A DNA stretch of 64,000 nucleotides from Ilumatobacteraceae bacterium (lineage in GTDB: Bacteria > Actinomycetota > Acidimicrobiia > Acidimicrobiales > Ilumatobacteraceae). The notes beneath the pieces were generated by a model. The model was not told where the DNA came from. It saw only the letters and a list, made by a program, of their open reading frames with translations, and ran no database searches. Location: the NCBI GenBank assembly GCA_025463305.1, contig JAOBWK010000042.1, positions 1 through 64,000 on the forward strand. The letters are read 5' to 3'. The position numbers and the translations under genes are program-made. This document shows, one piece after another, positions 50,332-58,058 of the stretch (positions are counted from its first letter, which is position 1; every line of letters begins with the position of its first letter).

Positions 50332-51672
50332 GTGAGACGCCAGACCATCCTTCCCGCCCTCGTGGCGACGCTCGCCTTCGCCGGCGCGTCGTGCGCGAGC
50401 GGTGACGCCAACAAGTCGACAACGACCACCGTGTCGCCGGCAACCACCGCCGGCGACACGGCCGCGTCCACGGCCGGTTCCGGGTCGACCGACAGCTCGG
50501 CTGCCTCCACGGCGGGTTCCGCCACGGCCGACACCACCAGTCGGGCGGGCGGCGGTGCACAGCTCGTGCACGCGCTCGACGACGCCACGGCAGGCGGCGC
50601 CGCCGACGTGATCGCGGTCGACAAGGCCGGCAACCCCGTCGTCGCCTGGGGCGTCGCCAAGGCCGACGGCGACCCGACCACCATCATCTCCAGCTCGACG
50701 TACGACCCGACCAAAGGCGCGTACCTCGACCCCGTGCAGGTCGCCGCCGTGCCGACGTCCAGCAAGGACTACCTCTCGATCGCATCGGATCCCACCAGCG
50801 GCACGCTCGCCATCGCATTCGAGGACAACTCCAGCATCGACCTCGCCACGTCGGCCGACAACGGCGCGACGTGGACATCGAGCACGATCGCGCCGACCGA
50901 GGACGAGGCCCTCGTGCACCCGAAGGTGGCCATCGCCGGCGGCAAGGCGTACGTGCTCTACTCCTCCGGCGACGCACTCTTCGTGACGTCGGCCCCGCTG
51001 ACGGGCACCGGAAGCGCCGACAACGTGCAGATCCCGGGCGATGGGATCCGGGGCGGGCTCAGTGGCGGCATCGCCGCCAGCGGCAGCACCGTCGGTGTGG
51101 CGTTCTTCGTCGCCAGCGCCGACGGAGGCACCGACGTCGACTACTGGAAGGTCGGTGATGCGGCATCGGTGAAGGTCACCGATTCCGGTGGGCGCCAGAA
51201 CGACAGCCCGTCGGTGGCGATCGCGTTCTCCGGCACCAAGCCGGTGATCGCCGCATCGCTCGACCGCACCTCCGGCACGACGGAGCTGACCACGGTGTAC
51301 ACCTCGATCTCCGCCGACGGTGGCAAGACGTTCGCCGATCCGGTCGCGATGCCGCTCGACGCCAGTGCCTCGACCGGGTTCCAGACGGCCATCGCCACCG
51401 GCTCGGGCTCGTCGGCGGCCATCGCCTACTCGTCCAACAGCGGCGGTGGCGACGACGTGTGCGGCGAGCCGAAGCTGATCCAGACGACGAACCTCACCGA
51501 CTGGAAGATCTGCAGCGTGGTGCCGGTCTCGCCCTTCACCGACTTCGGCTACCCGGCGCTGGCCGCCAGCCCGGACGGCAGCACGCTCTACGCGTCCTTC
51601 TCCAACGCCGAATCCGGCAGCAACCTCTACGCCCTCGGCATCTCCTCGGTGGCCATCCCCTTCAACCCCTGA
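50332..51672 (+). CDS. Lipoprotein with sialidase-like beta-propeller (Asp-box repeats)
   Basis: The 446-residue protein has a signal peptide with lipobox AGASC (Cys21), a Ser/Thr/Ala linker of about 55 residues and then a repetitive beta region with Asp-box-like motifs SADNGATW and SADGGKTF at blade positions, as in sialidase/BNR propellers. No catalytic triad of sialidases is recognised, so it may bind rather than cut a ligand. GTG 50332 is the start. It is an isolated gene between the thiolase and the ApbE operon. Confidence 0.72.
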   Translation: MRRQTILPALVATLAFAGASCASGDANKSTTTTVSPATTAGDTAASTAGSGSTDSSAASTAGSATADTTSRAGGGAQLVHALDDATAGGAADVIAVDKAGNPVVAWGVAKADGDPTTIISSSTYDPTKGAYLDPVQVAAVPTSSKDYLSIASDPTSGTLAIAFEDNSSIDLATSADNGATWTSSTIAPTEDEALVHPKVAIAGGKAYVLYSSGDALFVTSAPLTGTGSADNVQIPGDGIRGGLSGGIAASGSTVGVAFFVASADGGTDVDYWKVGDAASVKVTDSGGRQNDSPSVAIAFSGTKPVIAASLDRTSGTTELTTVYTSISADGGKTFADPVAMPLDASASTGFQTAIATGSGSSAAIAYSSNSGGGDDVCGEPKLIQTTNLTDWKICSVVPVSPFTDFGYPALAASPDGSTLYASFSNAESGSNLYALGISSVAIPFNP

Positions 51673-51784
51673 CCCATCTTCCCGCTGACCAATGGTCCCC
51701 TGACCCATCATCTCGGTCGGGTTCTCGGACTGCTCGGCTCGTCGATCACGTCGGCGAGACCATCCAGCCTTTCCTCATGAATCT

Positions 51785-51813
51785 CTGAGGTTCAGGGCGC
51801 ATTCTCTCCTCAG
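51785..51813 (+). promoter_or_regulatory. TTCAG-N6-TTCTC direct repeat before the ApbE operon
   Basis: TTCAG (51791) and TTCTC (51802) are 11 bp apart, with a CTGAG at 51785 and a CTCAG at 51809 forming an outer dyad. The spacing and orientation match the boxes near 12103 and 39285. It lies 18-46 bases before ATG 51831 and its AGGAGAGG site, so it could act as activator or repressor site. Confidence 0.4.
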
Positions 51814-51830
51814 CAACCAGAGGAGAGGTC

Positions 51831-52256
51831 ATGCACCCGATGAACGAGAACCAACCGAAGCCGGCTCGCCGGCGCCGGCCCCACCCTGCTCGTCGTTCAC
51901 GTCGGGCGGCCGGCGCCGGCAGTGTCGGCGTGATGCTGGCGCTCGCCGGAGCGATGGCGGTCAACGCCCAGGGCGGCTCGTCCACCGCCGACTCCGCATC
52001 GACCACGGCGGCCCCCACTGCCACCACGAGCATCGCTGCCACCGCGGCAGCCGACGTCTCGGTCGACACGACTGCCGCCACCACCCCTGCAACCGTCGCA
52101 GCGACCACCGCCGCGATTACGGCCGCAACCACCGCTGCAACGACGGCGGCGACCACCGCTGCCACCACGGCGGCGACGACCGCCAGCACGACCGCCGCCA
52201 CCACGGCGCAGACGACAGCCACCACCCAGGCCAACACCTCGAGCGGCGGGAGCTGA
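51831..52256 (+). CDS. Exported Thr/Ala-repeat protein, first gene of the ApbE operon
   Basis: The 141-residue protein has a very basic N-terminus, one hydrophobic segment (about 29-46, signal or anchor) and then about 90 residues of ATT/TTAA-type repeats with almost no charge. It has no recognised domain and no FMN_bind motif. A strong AGGAGAGG site precedes the ATG. It is followed after 2 bases by the FMN transferase gene. It may be an envelope spacer protein, or, speculatively, a Thr-rich acceptor or carrier in the flavin system. Confidence 0.65.
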   Translation: MHPMNENQPKPARRRRPHPARRSRRAAGAGSVGVMLALAGAMAVNAQGGSSTADSASTTAAPTATTSIAATAAADVSVDTTAATTPATVAATTAAITAATTAATTAATTAATTAATTASTTAATTAQTTATTQANTSSGGS

Positions 52257-52258
52257 CG

Positions 52259-53314
52259 ATGAGCGTCTCGACGATCGCCACCCGACCCGTGGCCGAGGCC
52301 CACTTCCGGGCGATGGGCACCCGGGCCCACATCATCGTCACCGACGGCGACAACGCACTGCTCCACCGGGCCATCGCCCGAGTCGAGGAGCTCGAGTCGC
52401 GCTGGAGCCGCTTCCGCGACAACAGCGAGATCAGCCGCCTCAACCGCAACGCCGGCGAGTTCTGCCACGTCTCCGCCGACACGTCGCTGATGGTCGAGCG
52501 GGCCATCGAGCTGTGGCGGATGACGGGCGCCAGTGTCGATCCGCTCGTGCTCGGCGCCGTCATCGACGCCGGCTACGACCGCAGCTTCGAGACGCTCTCC
52601 GAGCTGCGCAGCCGGGCGTCGTCACGCCGGGCACCCGAGCCCTGGACGATGATCGCCTGCACCGACATCGACCTCCACCTCGAGCAGGACGGAGCCTCAC
52701 CGACCTCGGCCGGTGCCCGGCACCGCATCCGCCTCCCCCGCGGCGCGCAGTTCGACCCGGGCGGCATCGGCAAAGGGCTGGCTGCCGACATGATCGTCGC
52801 CGAGCTGCTGATGGCGGGGGCCTCCGGCGCCTGCGTCAACCTCGGCGGCGATCTCCGGGTCGACGGTCGGGCCCCGCAGGACGGCGGCTGGACGGTGGCC
52901 ATCGACCATCCCACTGGCGAGGATCCGATCGCCGTCGTGCACGTCGGTGACGGGGCGGTCGCCACGTCGTCGACGCTGCGCCGCACCTGGATGGTCGGCG
53001 AGGAGCGCCGACACCACCTGATCGACCCCTCCACCGGGCGGCCGTCGACGACGGACCTCGTCCAGGCGACGGTCATCGCCGGCCAGGCCTGGGTGGCCGA
53101 GGGACTGGCCAAGGCCGTCCTGCTCCGTGGCTCCCACCATCCGTTCGACCTCCTGCCCGACGGCATCGAGGCGATGGCCGTCCACCGCGACGGACGGATC
53201 CTCGCCAGCGCGGGACTGCAGCGCTTCGTCGCCGACGGCTTGCTGCCGACCCAGATCTCGCTCGACATTCCTCACGCGAACACGATCGCCGAGATGACGG
53301 AGGCGACGTCATGA
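52259..53314 (+). CDS. apbE: FAD:protein FMN transferase (ApbE family)
   Basis: The 351-residue protein matches ApbE: N-terminal FRAMGTRAHI, LESRWSRFRDNSEISRLN, the FAD-binding DPGGIGKGLAADMI (about 163-176), VNLGGDLRVDG and the late HHLIDPSTGRPS. ApbE moves FMN from FAD to a Thr in target proteins such as FMN_bind redox proteins. It is co-translated with a ferric-reductase-like membrane protein. No canonical target domain is present nearby, so the acceptor protein is not known. There is no clear lipobox; the site of action is uncertain. Confidence 0.88.
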   Translation: MSVSTIATRPVAEAHFRAMGTRAHIIVTDGDNALLHRAIARVEELESRWSRFRDNSEISRLNRNAGEFCHVSADTSLMVERAIELWRMTGASVDPLVLGAVIDAGYDRSFETLSELRSRASSRRAPEPWTMIACTDIDLHLEQDGASPTSAGARHRIRLPRGAQFDPGGIGKGLAADMIVAELLMAGASGACVNLGGDLRVDGRAPQDGGWTVAIDHPTGEDPIAVVHVGDGAVATSSTLRRTWMVGEERRHHLIDPSTGRPSTTDLVQATVIAGQAWVAEGLAKAVLLRGSHHPFDLLPDGIEAMAVHRDGRILASAGLQRFVADGLLPTQISLDIPHANTIAEMTEATS

Positions 53315-53979
53315 GCAACGAACTGTGGTGGTACACCGCCCGATCGGCTGGCATGGTCGGCTGGGCGATGCTCGCCGCGAGCGTGCTGTGGGGACTGTTC
53401 ATCTCCACCAAGGCCCTCGGCAAGAAGGCCCGGCCGAACTGGATGCTCGACCTCCACCGCTTCGTCGGCGGGTTCGCCGTGATCTTCACCGCGATCCACG
53501 TGCTCGGCATCCTGATGGACAGCTACATCCACTTCGGCCCGAGCGACATCCTCGTGCCGTTCACCAGCTCGTGGAACCCCAACGCCGTCGCCTGGGGCAT
53601 CGTCGGGATGTACCTGTTGGTCGCCATCGAGGTCAGCTCGCTGCTGCGCAAGCGGATCCCGAAGAAGGCGTGGCGGGCGATCCACTTCTCCAGCTTCCCG
53701 CTGTTCTTCTTCAGCACGCTGCACGCCTTCACCGCCGGCACCGACGCCAGCGGCATCGTGTTCACCGTCGTCGCCGCGGTCACCAGCCTCGCCATCGTGC
53801 TGCTGACGATCCGCCGGGTCAACCAGGCTCGCCGGCAGGCGCCGCCGACGGTGCGCCGTATCCCGCAGCGTCCGCTGGCGCCCGTCGACCCGGCGGACGC
53901 GATGCCCACGCTGCTCCCCCCACCGGCAGCCGCCCAGCGGATCGATGATCCCGGGTTGCTGGTCTCGTCAGGGCACTGA
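53311..53979 (+). CDS. Ferric-reductase-like haem-b membrane protein
   Basis: The 222-residue protein has about five or six membrane helices with paired His residues in two helices: LDLHRF and TAIHVLGI, then RAIHFSSF and STLHAFTAG. These are the bis-haem ligand pattern of ferric-reductase-like (YedZ/NOX) domains. The C-terminal 40 residues are Pro-rich and cytoplasmic, with no NAD or FAD domain. It overlaps apbE by 4 bases and probably carries electrons across the membrane to or from a flavinylated partner. Confidence 0.82.
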   Translation: MSNELWWYTARSAGMVGWAMLAASVLWGLFISTKALGKKARPNWMLDLHRFVGGFAVIFTAIHVLGILMDSYIHFGPSDILVPFTSSWNPNAVAWGIVGMYLLVAIEVSSLLRKRIPKKAWRAIHFSSFPLFFFSTLHAFTAGTDASGIVFTVVAAVTSLAIVLLTIRRVNQARRQAPPTVRRIPQRPLAPVDPADAMPTLLPPPAAAQRIDDPGLLVSSGH

Positions 53980-54031
53980 CCGACGTCGATCCTGGCCGAC
54001 ACGGTCATCGAGCCCACGAGGCACCGGAGCG

Positions 54032-54694
54032 TCAGCGTCGCTGACGCTTCGGCGCGTTCGGGGGCGGATCGAGCCGGTCGCGCAGCACCTGCACCGCGCC
54101 GCCGAGATCGTCGAACGCCACGCGCCGACCCATCGCCCCGAGCAGCAGGCTCATCACCGGGCCGTGCACGACCTGACCGCGACCCCACGAGCGATCGCCG
54201 TCGGTGGCCACGAACTGCAGGCCGCGCAGCCGGCTGGGTTGCACGAACCCGATCGCTCGGCCACCGGTCACGAAGTTCATCGCCGCGACGGCGTGGGCCC
54301 ACGGCACCGTCGACGCGATCCCGAGCGGGCGGCGGACGTCCTCGCCGTGCACGAGGAGGTCGGCGAGCGGCGCGACCGGCATGCCGGGTGGGTGCCTCGT
54401 GTTGGCAGCCTGGTCCCGGAGCTGGGCGACGATGCCCTCGATCGGGCGGCGGGTGTTCTCCCTCGTCCAGCGATCGATGGCACCACTGAACGAGACGGGC
54501 TCGACCAGCGACCGCCAGAGCAGTCCGGGCCCCGACACGTTGAACAGCATCGTGAGATGAGCGGCGACGTCCTTCACCGACCAGCCGGCGCACAGCGACG
54601 GTGTGGCGAGCTGCCGGGCGTCGAGCTCGCTGAACAGGTCCGCCAGGACGAGCCGCTCCTGGGCGATCGCGGCAATGAGTACCGGGTCGCTCAC
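54032..54694 (-). CDS. Maleylpyruvate isomerase-family (mycothiol-dependent, DinB-fold) protein
   Basis: The 220-residue protein starts with helices ERLVLADLFSELDARQLATPSLCAGWSVKDVAAHL, the pattern of the maleylpyruvate isomerase N-terminal/DinB-like domain, whose His and following residues (LLVHGEDVRRPLG) bind metal. Many family members use mycothiol as thiol cofactor in actinobacteria. GTG 54694 overlaps the stop of the PPOX gene. The substrate is unknown. Confidence 0.8.
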   Translation of the reverse strand: MSDPVLIAAIAQERLVLADLFSELDARQLATPSLCAGWSVKDVAAHLTMLFNVSGPGLLWRSLVEPVSFSGAIDRWTRENTRRPIEGIVAQLRDQAANTRHPPGMPVAPLADLLVHGEDVRRPLGIASTVPWAHAVAAMNFVTGGRAIGFVQPSRLRGLQFVATDGDRSWGRGQVVHGPVMSLLLGAMGRRVAFDDLGGAVQVLRDRLDPPPNAPKRQRR

Positions 54695-55026
54695 TCGTCC
54701 GCCTCGGGCAACGCCGAGCGATGCATCACGGCCCACGTCGGGGTGAAGATGACCCGCCGGCCGTCGATCGAGGTCGTGCCGTCGACGATGAGGCTCATCG
54801 CCGTTGCGGTCGACGGCGGGTAGACGAGCGTGACGGCCGGGTGCTCGGCCACGTTTGCGGCGGTGCCCTTGCCGACCTCGAACGTCAGCGTGCCGTCGGG
54901 CTCCTCGCCGGGGACGACGGCGAGCACACGCGCCTGGTCGGCCTCGCTCATGGTGAGCAGGTATGCCCATCCGATCTGCCCGGCGATGGCACGTGGCAGA
55001 TCAGCGAGGTCGACGGCGATGCTCAT
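54691..55026 (-). CDS. PPOX-class F420-binding-type protein
   Basis: The 111-residue split-barrel protein resembles short PPOX/F420-dependent proteins: GWAYLLTMSEADQARVLAVVPG, then VAEHPAVTLVYPP and MSLIVDGTTSIDGRRVIFTPTWAVMHR. It lies between two overlapping genes (ATGA on both sides), forming a three-gene redox operon with the FMN reductase and the mycothiol-type protein. The cofactor is inferred from family. Confidence 0.75.
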   Translation of the reverse strand: MSIAVDLADLPRAIAGQIGWAYLLTMSEADQARVLAVVPGEEPDGTLTFEVGKGTAANVAEHPAVTLVYPPSTATAMSLIVDGTTSIDGRRVIFTPTWAVMHRSALPEADE

Positions 55027-55541
55027 GGCGCAACCGTAGATCGGTCGGGAGCCGATGCGGCTTCGACCAGTGCGGCGACGAGCGCGTCAACCTCGTCCTG
55101 CTCGCCCGCCCCACGCGCGATCGGCACGCCACCCACGACCCGGGCGCTGACCGCCGCGAGCGTGCGCAGCAGCGCGTCGAGGCCCTGGCGACCGCGGGCC
55201 GTGTGCACCACCGATGCGGTCACCGCGAACACCTTGCCCTCCAGCTCGCCCGAGCCGATGAGCCAGTCGATCGCGTTCTTCAGCGAGCCCGGCAGGCTGT
55301 GCCCGTACTCCGGCGAGGCGATGACGAGCGCGTCTGCCGCACCGATCACGGCGCGCAGCTCGGCCACCGGTGCCGGCGCGCTGCCATCGCGCTCGAGGTC
55401 CGGGTCGAACATCGGCAGGTGGCGCAGCCCGTCGAAGATCGACCACTCGACGCCGGCCGGCATCGCCGCACCGAGCGAACGCAGCAGCGTGAGGTTGCCC
55501 GATGCCGATTGGAGGCTGCCGCAGATCCCGACGATGCGCAC
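55023..55541 (-). CDS. NADPH-dependent FMN reductase family protein
   Basis: The 172-residue flavodoxin-fold protein has GICGSLQSASGNLTLL at the phosphate-binding loop and ASPEYGHSLPGSLKNAIDWL, which are characteristic of NADPH-dependent FMN reductases (azoreductase-like). GTG 55541 is chosen because the first strand (VRIVGICGS) starts there. It heads an overlapping three-gene unit and may supply reduced flavin or detoxify quinones. Confidence 0.87.
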   Translation of the reverse strand: MRIVGICGSLQSASGNLTLLRSLGAAMPAGVEWSIFDGLRHLPMFDPDLERDGSAPAPVAELRAVIGAADALVIASPEYGHSLPGSLKNAIDWLIGSGELEGKVFAVTASVVHTARGRQGLDALLRTLAAVSARVVGGVPIARGAGEQDEVDALVAALVEAASAPDRSTVAP

Positions 55542-55551
55542 GGCCGGAACG

Positions 55552-55881
55552 CTACGGCGTGTCGTGCCCGTACTCACGCGTCACCGTGGCGACGCGGACG
55601 CGGTAGCTGGCGTACCACTCCGCCCGCCCGAGCCGTTGTGCTTCGGCGTGATCGGCGACTCGCTTCCACGCCAGCGCGTCGGCCTCGCTCGCCCAGTAGG
55701 ACACCGTGATGCCGACGCCCTCGCGGGCCGACTCGACGCCGAGGTAGCCGGGCTGCTGCGCAGCGAGCACGTCCATCCGCTCTGCCGTCACGGCGTACTC
55801 GGCGTCGCCCGCATCGGTGCGGATGCTCGTGAAGATCACCGCCGTGTACGGCGGCCGCGGCGTGTCGGCGATCTCGGTCAC
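55552..55881 (-). CDS. Antibiotic biosynthesis monooxygenase (ABM) domain protein
   Basis: The 109-residue dimeric alpha+beta barrel-type protein shows YTAVIFTSIRTDAGD, ERMDVLAAQQPGYLGVESARE, VSYWASEADALAWKRVADHAEAQ and a final YASYRVRVATVTRE, the typical ABM pattern in a single domain. Members degrade haem or oxidise polyketides, but many are uncharacterised. GTG 55881 is the start. It stands 10 bases before the FMN reductase gene and may join that operon. Confidence 0.83.
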   Translation of the reverse strand: MTEIADTPRPPYTAVIFTSIRTDAGDAEYAVTAERMDVLAAQQPGYLGVESAREGVGITVSYWASEADALAWKRVADHAEAQRLGRAEWYASYRVRVATVTREYGHDTP

Positions 55882-55956
55882 GCCGCCACTCTGCCCGTCA
55901 CGGCACCGATCGACGCGCCGAATTTCGCCAGGAGTCGCGCGACCGGCCGGGCGGGG

Positions 55957-56901
55957 TCACACGGGGAGGGGGTCCAGGCCGAACCATGGTTCGGCGGCGA
56001 GGTCGGGGTCGAAGATGCTGCGGTCCTCGTCGTCGACGATGGGCACGGCAGCCGCCGTCGAGCGCTCGGCGGCGGCTTCGTCGTGGCGGCCGAGGCAGGC
56101 GAGCGCGCGGGCCCGGGCCTCGTGCGGGTAGGCGAGGTCGAAGTCGTGCAGGTCGTGCTCGTGGCAGGTCTCCATCACGATGTCGGCGTGGTGCAGCGCG
56201 AGCGCGCCGTTGCCGCGCACGACCCACACCCGCGAGAGCAACCAGTTGGCCCGGGCCGTGTTGGCCGGGCCGGTGCCGGCGGCACGTGCCCAGTGGTAGG
56301 CGGCGGCGTAGGCGGACAACGTCATCTGCTCGTCGTCGTCGGCGGTGCGCTCGCCGTCGGGCTTGCCGAGCCAGTCCCACGTACCGTTGTTGGCGGCGAT
56401 GCCCTGGGCGCGGTGCCACTCGCCCTCGGGATCGCCCGACAGCTCGTCGGCCTCGGGATCGTCGATCATCCCGAGCGACTCGCCGGTCTCGAGCACGGTC
56501 TTGAGCCCGTCGATGACCGGCAGCCATCCCATCCGCACCGACTCCCACGTGAGCGGGCTCTTGAACAGATCCGTGTGTCGCAGCGTGAGACGCGTCGCCT
56601 CACCGGTCGGCGTGACGACCCACTCGACCCGGCTCGGCGGCTCGACGGGCATGCCGGAGTGGTTCTGGAACTGGAACGACATCACGATCCGTCGGCCGGG
56701 CTCGATCTCCTCGATCTCGCCCTCGATCGCGGTGTTGCCGTTGCCCATCACGTAGCGGTACGGCGCACCCTTCACGAACGTGCTCTCGACGGCGGTGCGA
56801 TGGAAGTAGCGGACCGTGAAGGCTGGATCGACCAACGCCTGCCATACCTGCTCGGGTGTGGCCCTGATGTAGATCTCGTAGACGTGGCGGGCGGGGTTCA
56901 T
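55957..56901 (-). CDS. SRPBCC/AHSA1-type protein fused to a helical repeat domain
   Basis: The first 150 residues are an AHSA1/SRPBCC (START-like) domain: YEIYIRATPEQVWQALVDPAF and a late helix WESVRMGWLPVIDGLKTVLETG. Residues about 165-314 are helical with TPR-like pairs (AYHWARAAGTGPANTARANW, then YPHEARARALACLGRHDEAAAE). The fusion is not the ordinary length of the family (about 150). ATG 56901 overlaps the ArsR stop, a common pairing. The ligand is unknown. Confidence 0.78.
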   Translation of the reverse strand: MNPARHVYEIYIRATPEQVWQALVDPAFTVRYFHRTAVESTFVKGAPYRYVMGNGNTAIEGEIEEIEPGRRIVMSFQFQNHSGMPVEPPSRVEWVVTPTGEATRLTLRHTDLFKSPLTWESVRMGWLPVIDGLKTVLETGESLGMIDDPEADELSGDPEGEWHRAQGIAANNGTWDWLGKPDGERTADDDEQMTLSAYAAAYHWARAAGTGPANTARANWLLSRVWVVRGNGALALHHADIVMETCHEHDLHDFDLAYPHEARARALACLGRHDEAAAERSTAAAVPIVDDEDRSIFDPDLAAEPWFGLDPLPV

Positions 56902-57266
56902 GCGGTGCGCTCCAGTGCTGCGGGTCGGCGGTCTGCGGGTTGGTGTTCGAGGTCGTGCTTGAGGCCGAGCATCGCCCGGCTGAACGGTTGGGCGTACTTC
57001 GACATCCAGCGATCGTGGATCTCCTGGATCGGCACCGGGTTGAGGTAGTGGTGCTTGTCGCGACCCACCTTCTCGGTGGTGACGAGACCGGCCTGCTGCA
57101 GCACCGCGAGGTGCTTCATCACGCCGAAGCGGGTCAGCTCGGGCAGCACCGCGCACAGCTCGTTGAGGCGCTGTCCATCGGTGACGAACAGCGCGTCGAG
57201 GAGCGCGCGGCGGCTCGTGTCGGCGAGCGCCTTGAACACGTCGACGAACGCTTCCTCGGTGGCCAC
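56898..57266 (-). CDS. ArsR family transcriptional regulator
   Basis: The 122-residue protein is a winged-helix ArsR-type regulator: VDVFKALADTSRRALLDALF, LPELTRFGVMKHLAVLQQAGLV and a wing with TTEKVGRDKHHYLN. No Cys metal site is visible, so it is the metal-independent AHSA1-paired type. I start at GTG 57266, seven bases after a TATAGT hexamer, giving a leaderless transcript. It is co-translated with the SRPBCC gene, and the perfect repeat at 57279-57298 is its probable operator. Confidence 0.88.
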   Translation of the reverse strand: MATEEAFVDVFKALADTSRRALLDALFVTDGQRLNELCAVLPELTRFGVMKHLAVLQQAGLVTTEKVGRDKHHYLNPVPIQEIHDRWMSKYAQPFSRAMLGLKHDLEHQPADRRPAALERTA

Positions 57267-57273
57267 GCCGAGC

Positions 57274-57303
57274 ACTATAGGTGACTCGTTGGTCACCTGT
57301 CCA
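57274..57303 (-). promoter_or_regulatory. ArsR promoter with perfect AGGTGAC-N6-GTCACCT operator
   Basis: On the minus strand a -35-like TGGACA and -10 TATAGT are 18 bases apart. AGGTGAC (57279-57285) and GTCACCT (57292-57298) form a perfect 20-base dyad in the spacer. Binding there would block RNA polymerase, as for autoregulated ArsR proteins. Confidence 0.7.
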
Positions 57304-57400
57304 ATTCTTGACCGCTTGGATCGGGTATCCGGCATACTGGCCAGATCGAGGGCGCCAGCGTCGGCGCCGGCAACATGCAGACACGAAAGAGGAACATCCC

Positions 57401-58036
57401 ATGAGCGTCCGCCTTGGCGACATCGCACCCGACTTCACGGCTCAGACCACTGAGGGCGAGATCCACTTCCACGAATGGCTGGGCGACAGCTGGGGCGTGC
57501 TCTTCAGCCACCCGAAGGACTTCACGCCGGTGTGCACCACCGAGCTGGGCCTCGTCGCCAAGCTCAAGCCGGAGTTCGACAAGCGCAACGTGAAGGTCAT
57601 CGGCCTGTCGGTCGACACGATCGACAACCACGGCAAGTGGGCCGCCGACATCGAGGAGACGCAGGGCACCGCGGTCAACTTCCCGGTCATCGGCGACAGC
57701 GACAAGAAGGTCTCCGACCTCTACGACATGATCCACCCGAACGCGAACGACACCCTCACGGTGCGCTCGGTCTTCATCATCGGGCCGGACAAGAAGGTCA
57801 AGCTGAACATCACCTACCCGGCGTCCACCGGCCGCAACTTCGACGAGATCCTCCGAGTCATCGACTCGCTGCAGCTGACCGCCAAGCACAAGGTGGCCAC
57901 CCCGGGCAACTGGAAGGACGGCGACGACGTGATCATCGGTTCCGCCGTCACCAACGAAGAGGCCGAGACGCTGTTCCCCGGTGGCTGGACCACCGTCAAG
58001 CCGTACCTGCGCACCCTGCCCCAGCCCGGCAAGTGA
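57401..58036 (+). CDS. 1-Cys peroxiredoxin (Prx6 type)
   Basis: The 211-residue protein has the peroxidatic motif HPKDFTPVCTTELG with Cys45, conserved Arg in NDTLTVRSVFIIG and a C-terminal extension (NWKDGDDVIIGSAV, then FPGGWTTVKPYLR) typical of Prx6-type enzymes. No second Cys is present, so it reduces peroxides by the one-cysteine mechanism with an external thiol. The GAAAGAGGAA site precedes ATG 57401. It is divergent from the ArsR operon. Confidence 0.92.
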   Translation: MSVRLGDIAPDFTAQTTEGEIHFHEWLGDSWGVLFSHPKDFTPVCTTELGLVAKLKPEFDKRNVKVIGLSVDTIDNHGKWAADIEETQGTAVNFPVIGDSDKKVSDLYDMIHPNANDTLTVRSVFIIGPDKKVKLNITYPASTGRNFDEILRVIDSLQLTAKHKVATPGNWKDGDDVIIGSAVTNEEAETLFPGGWTTVKPYLRTLPQPGK

Positions 58037-58041
58037 TGCAC

Positions 58042-58058
58042 GGGCGCCGCGGGCGCCC
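58042..58058. terminator. GC-rich hairpin between convergent genes
   Basis: GGGCGCC-GCG-GGCGCCC is a perfect 7-bp stem in the 20-base gap between the peroxiredoxin stop and the opposing gene stop. It could terminate both transcripts, though there is no T-run. Confidence 0.5.

Noticed and set aside
52080..52240. Dense ACC/GCC repeats considered as a CRISPR-like or satellite array
   Set aside because: The repeats stay in frame and encode a Thr/Ala-rich segment of an exported protein. There are no spacers and no cas genes.
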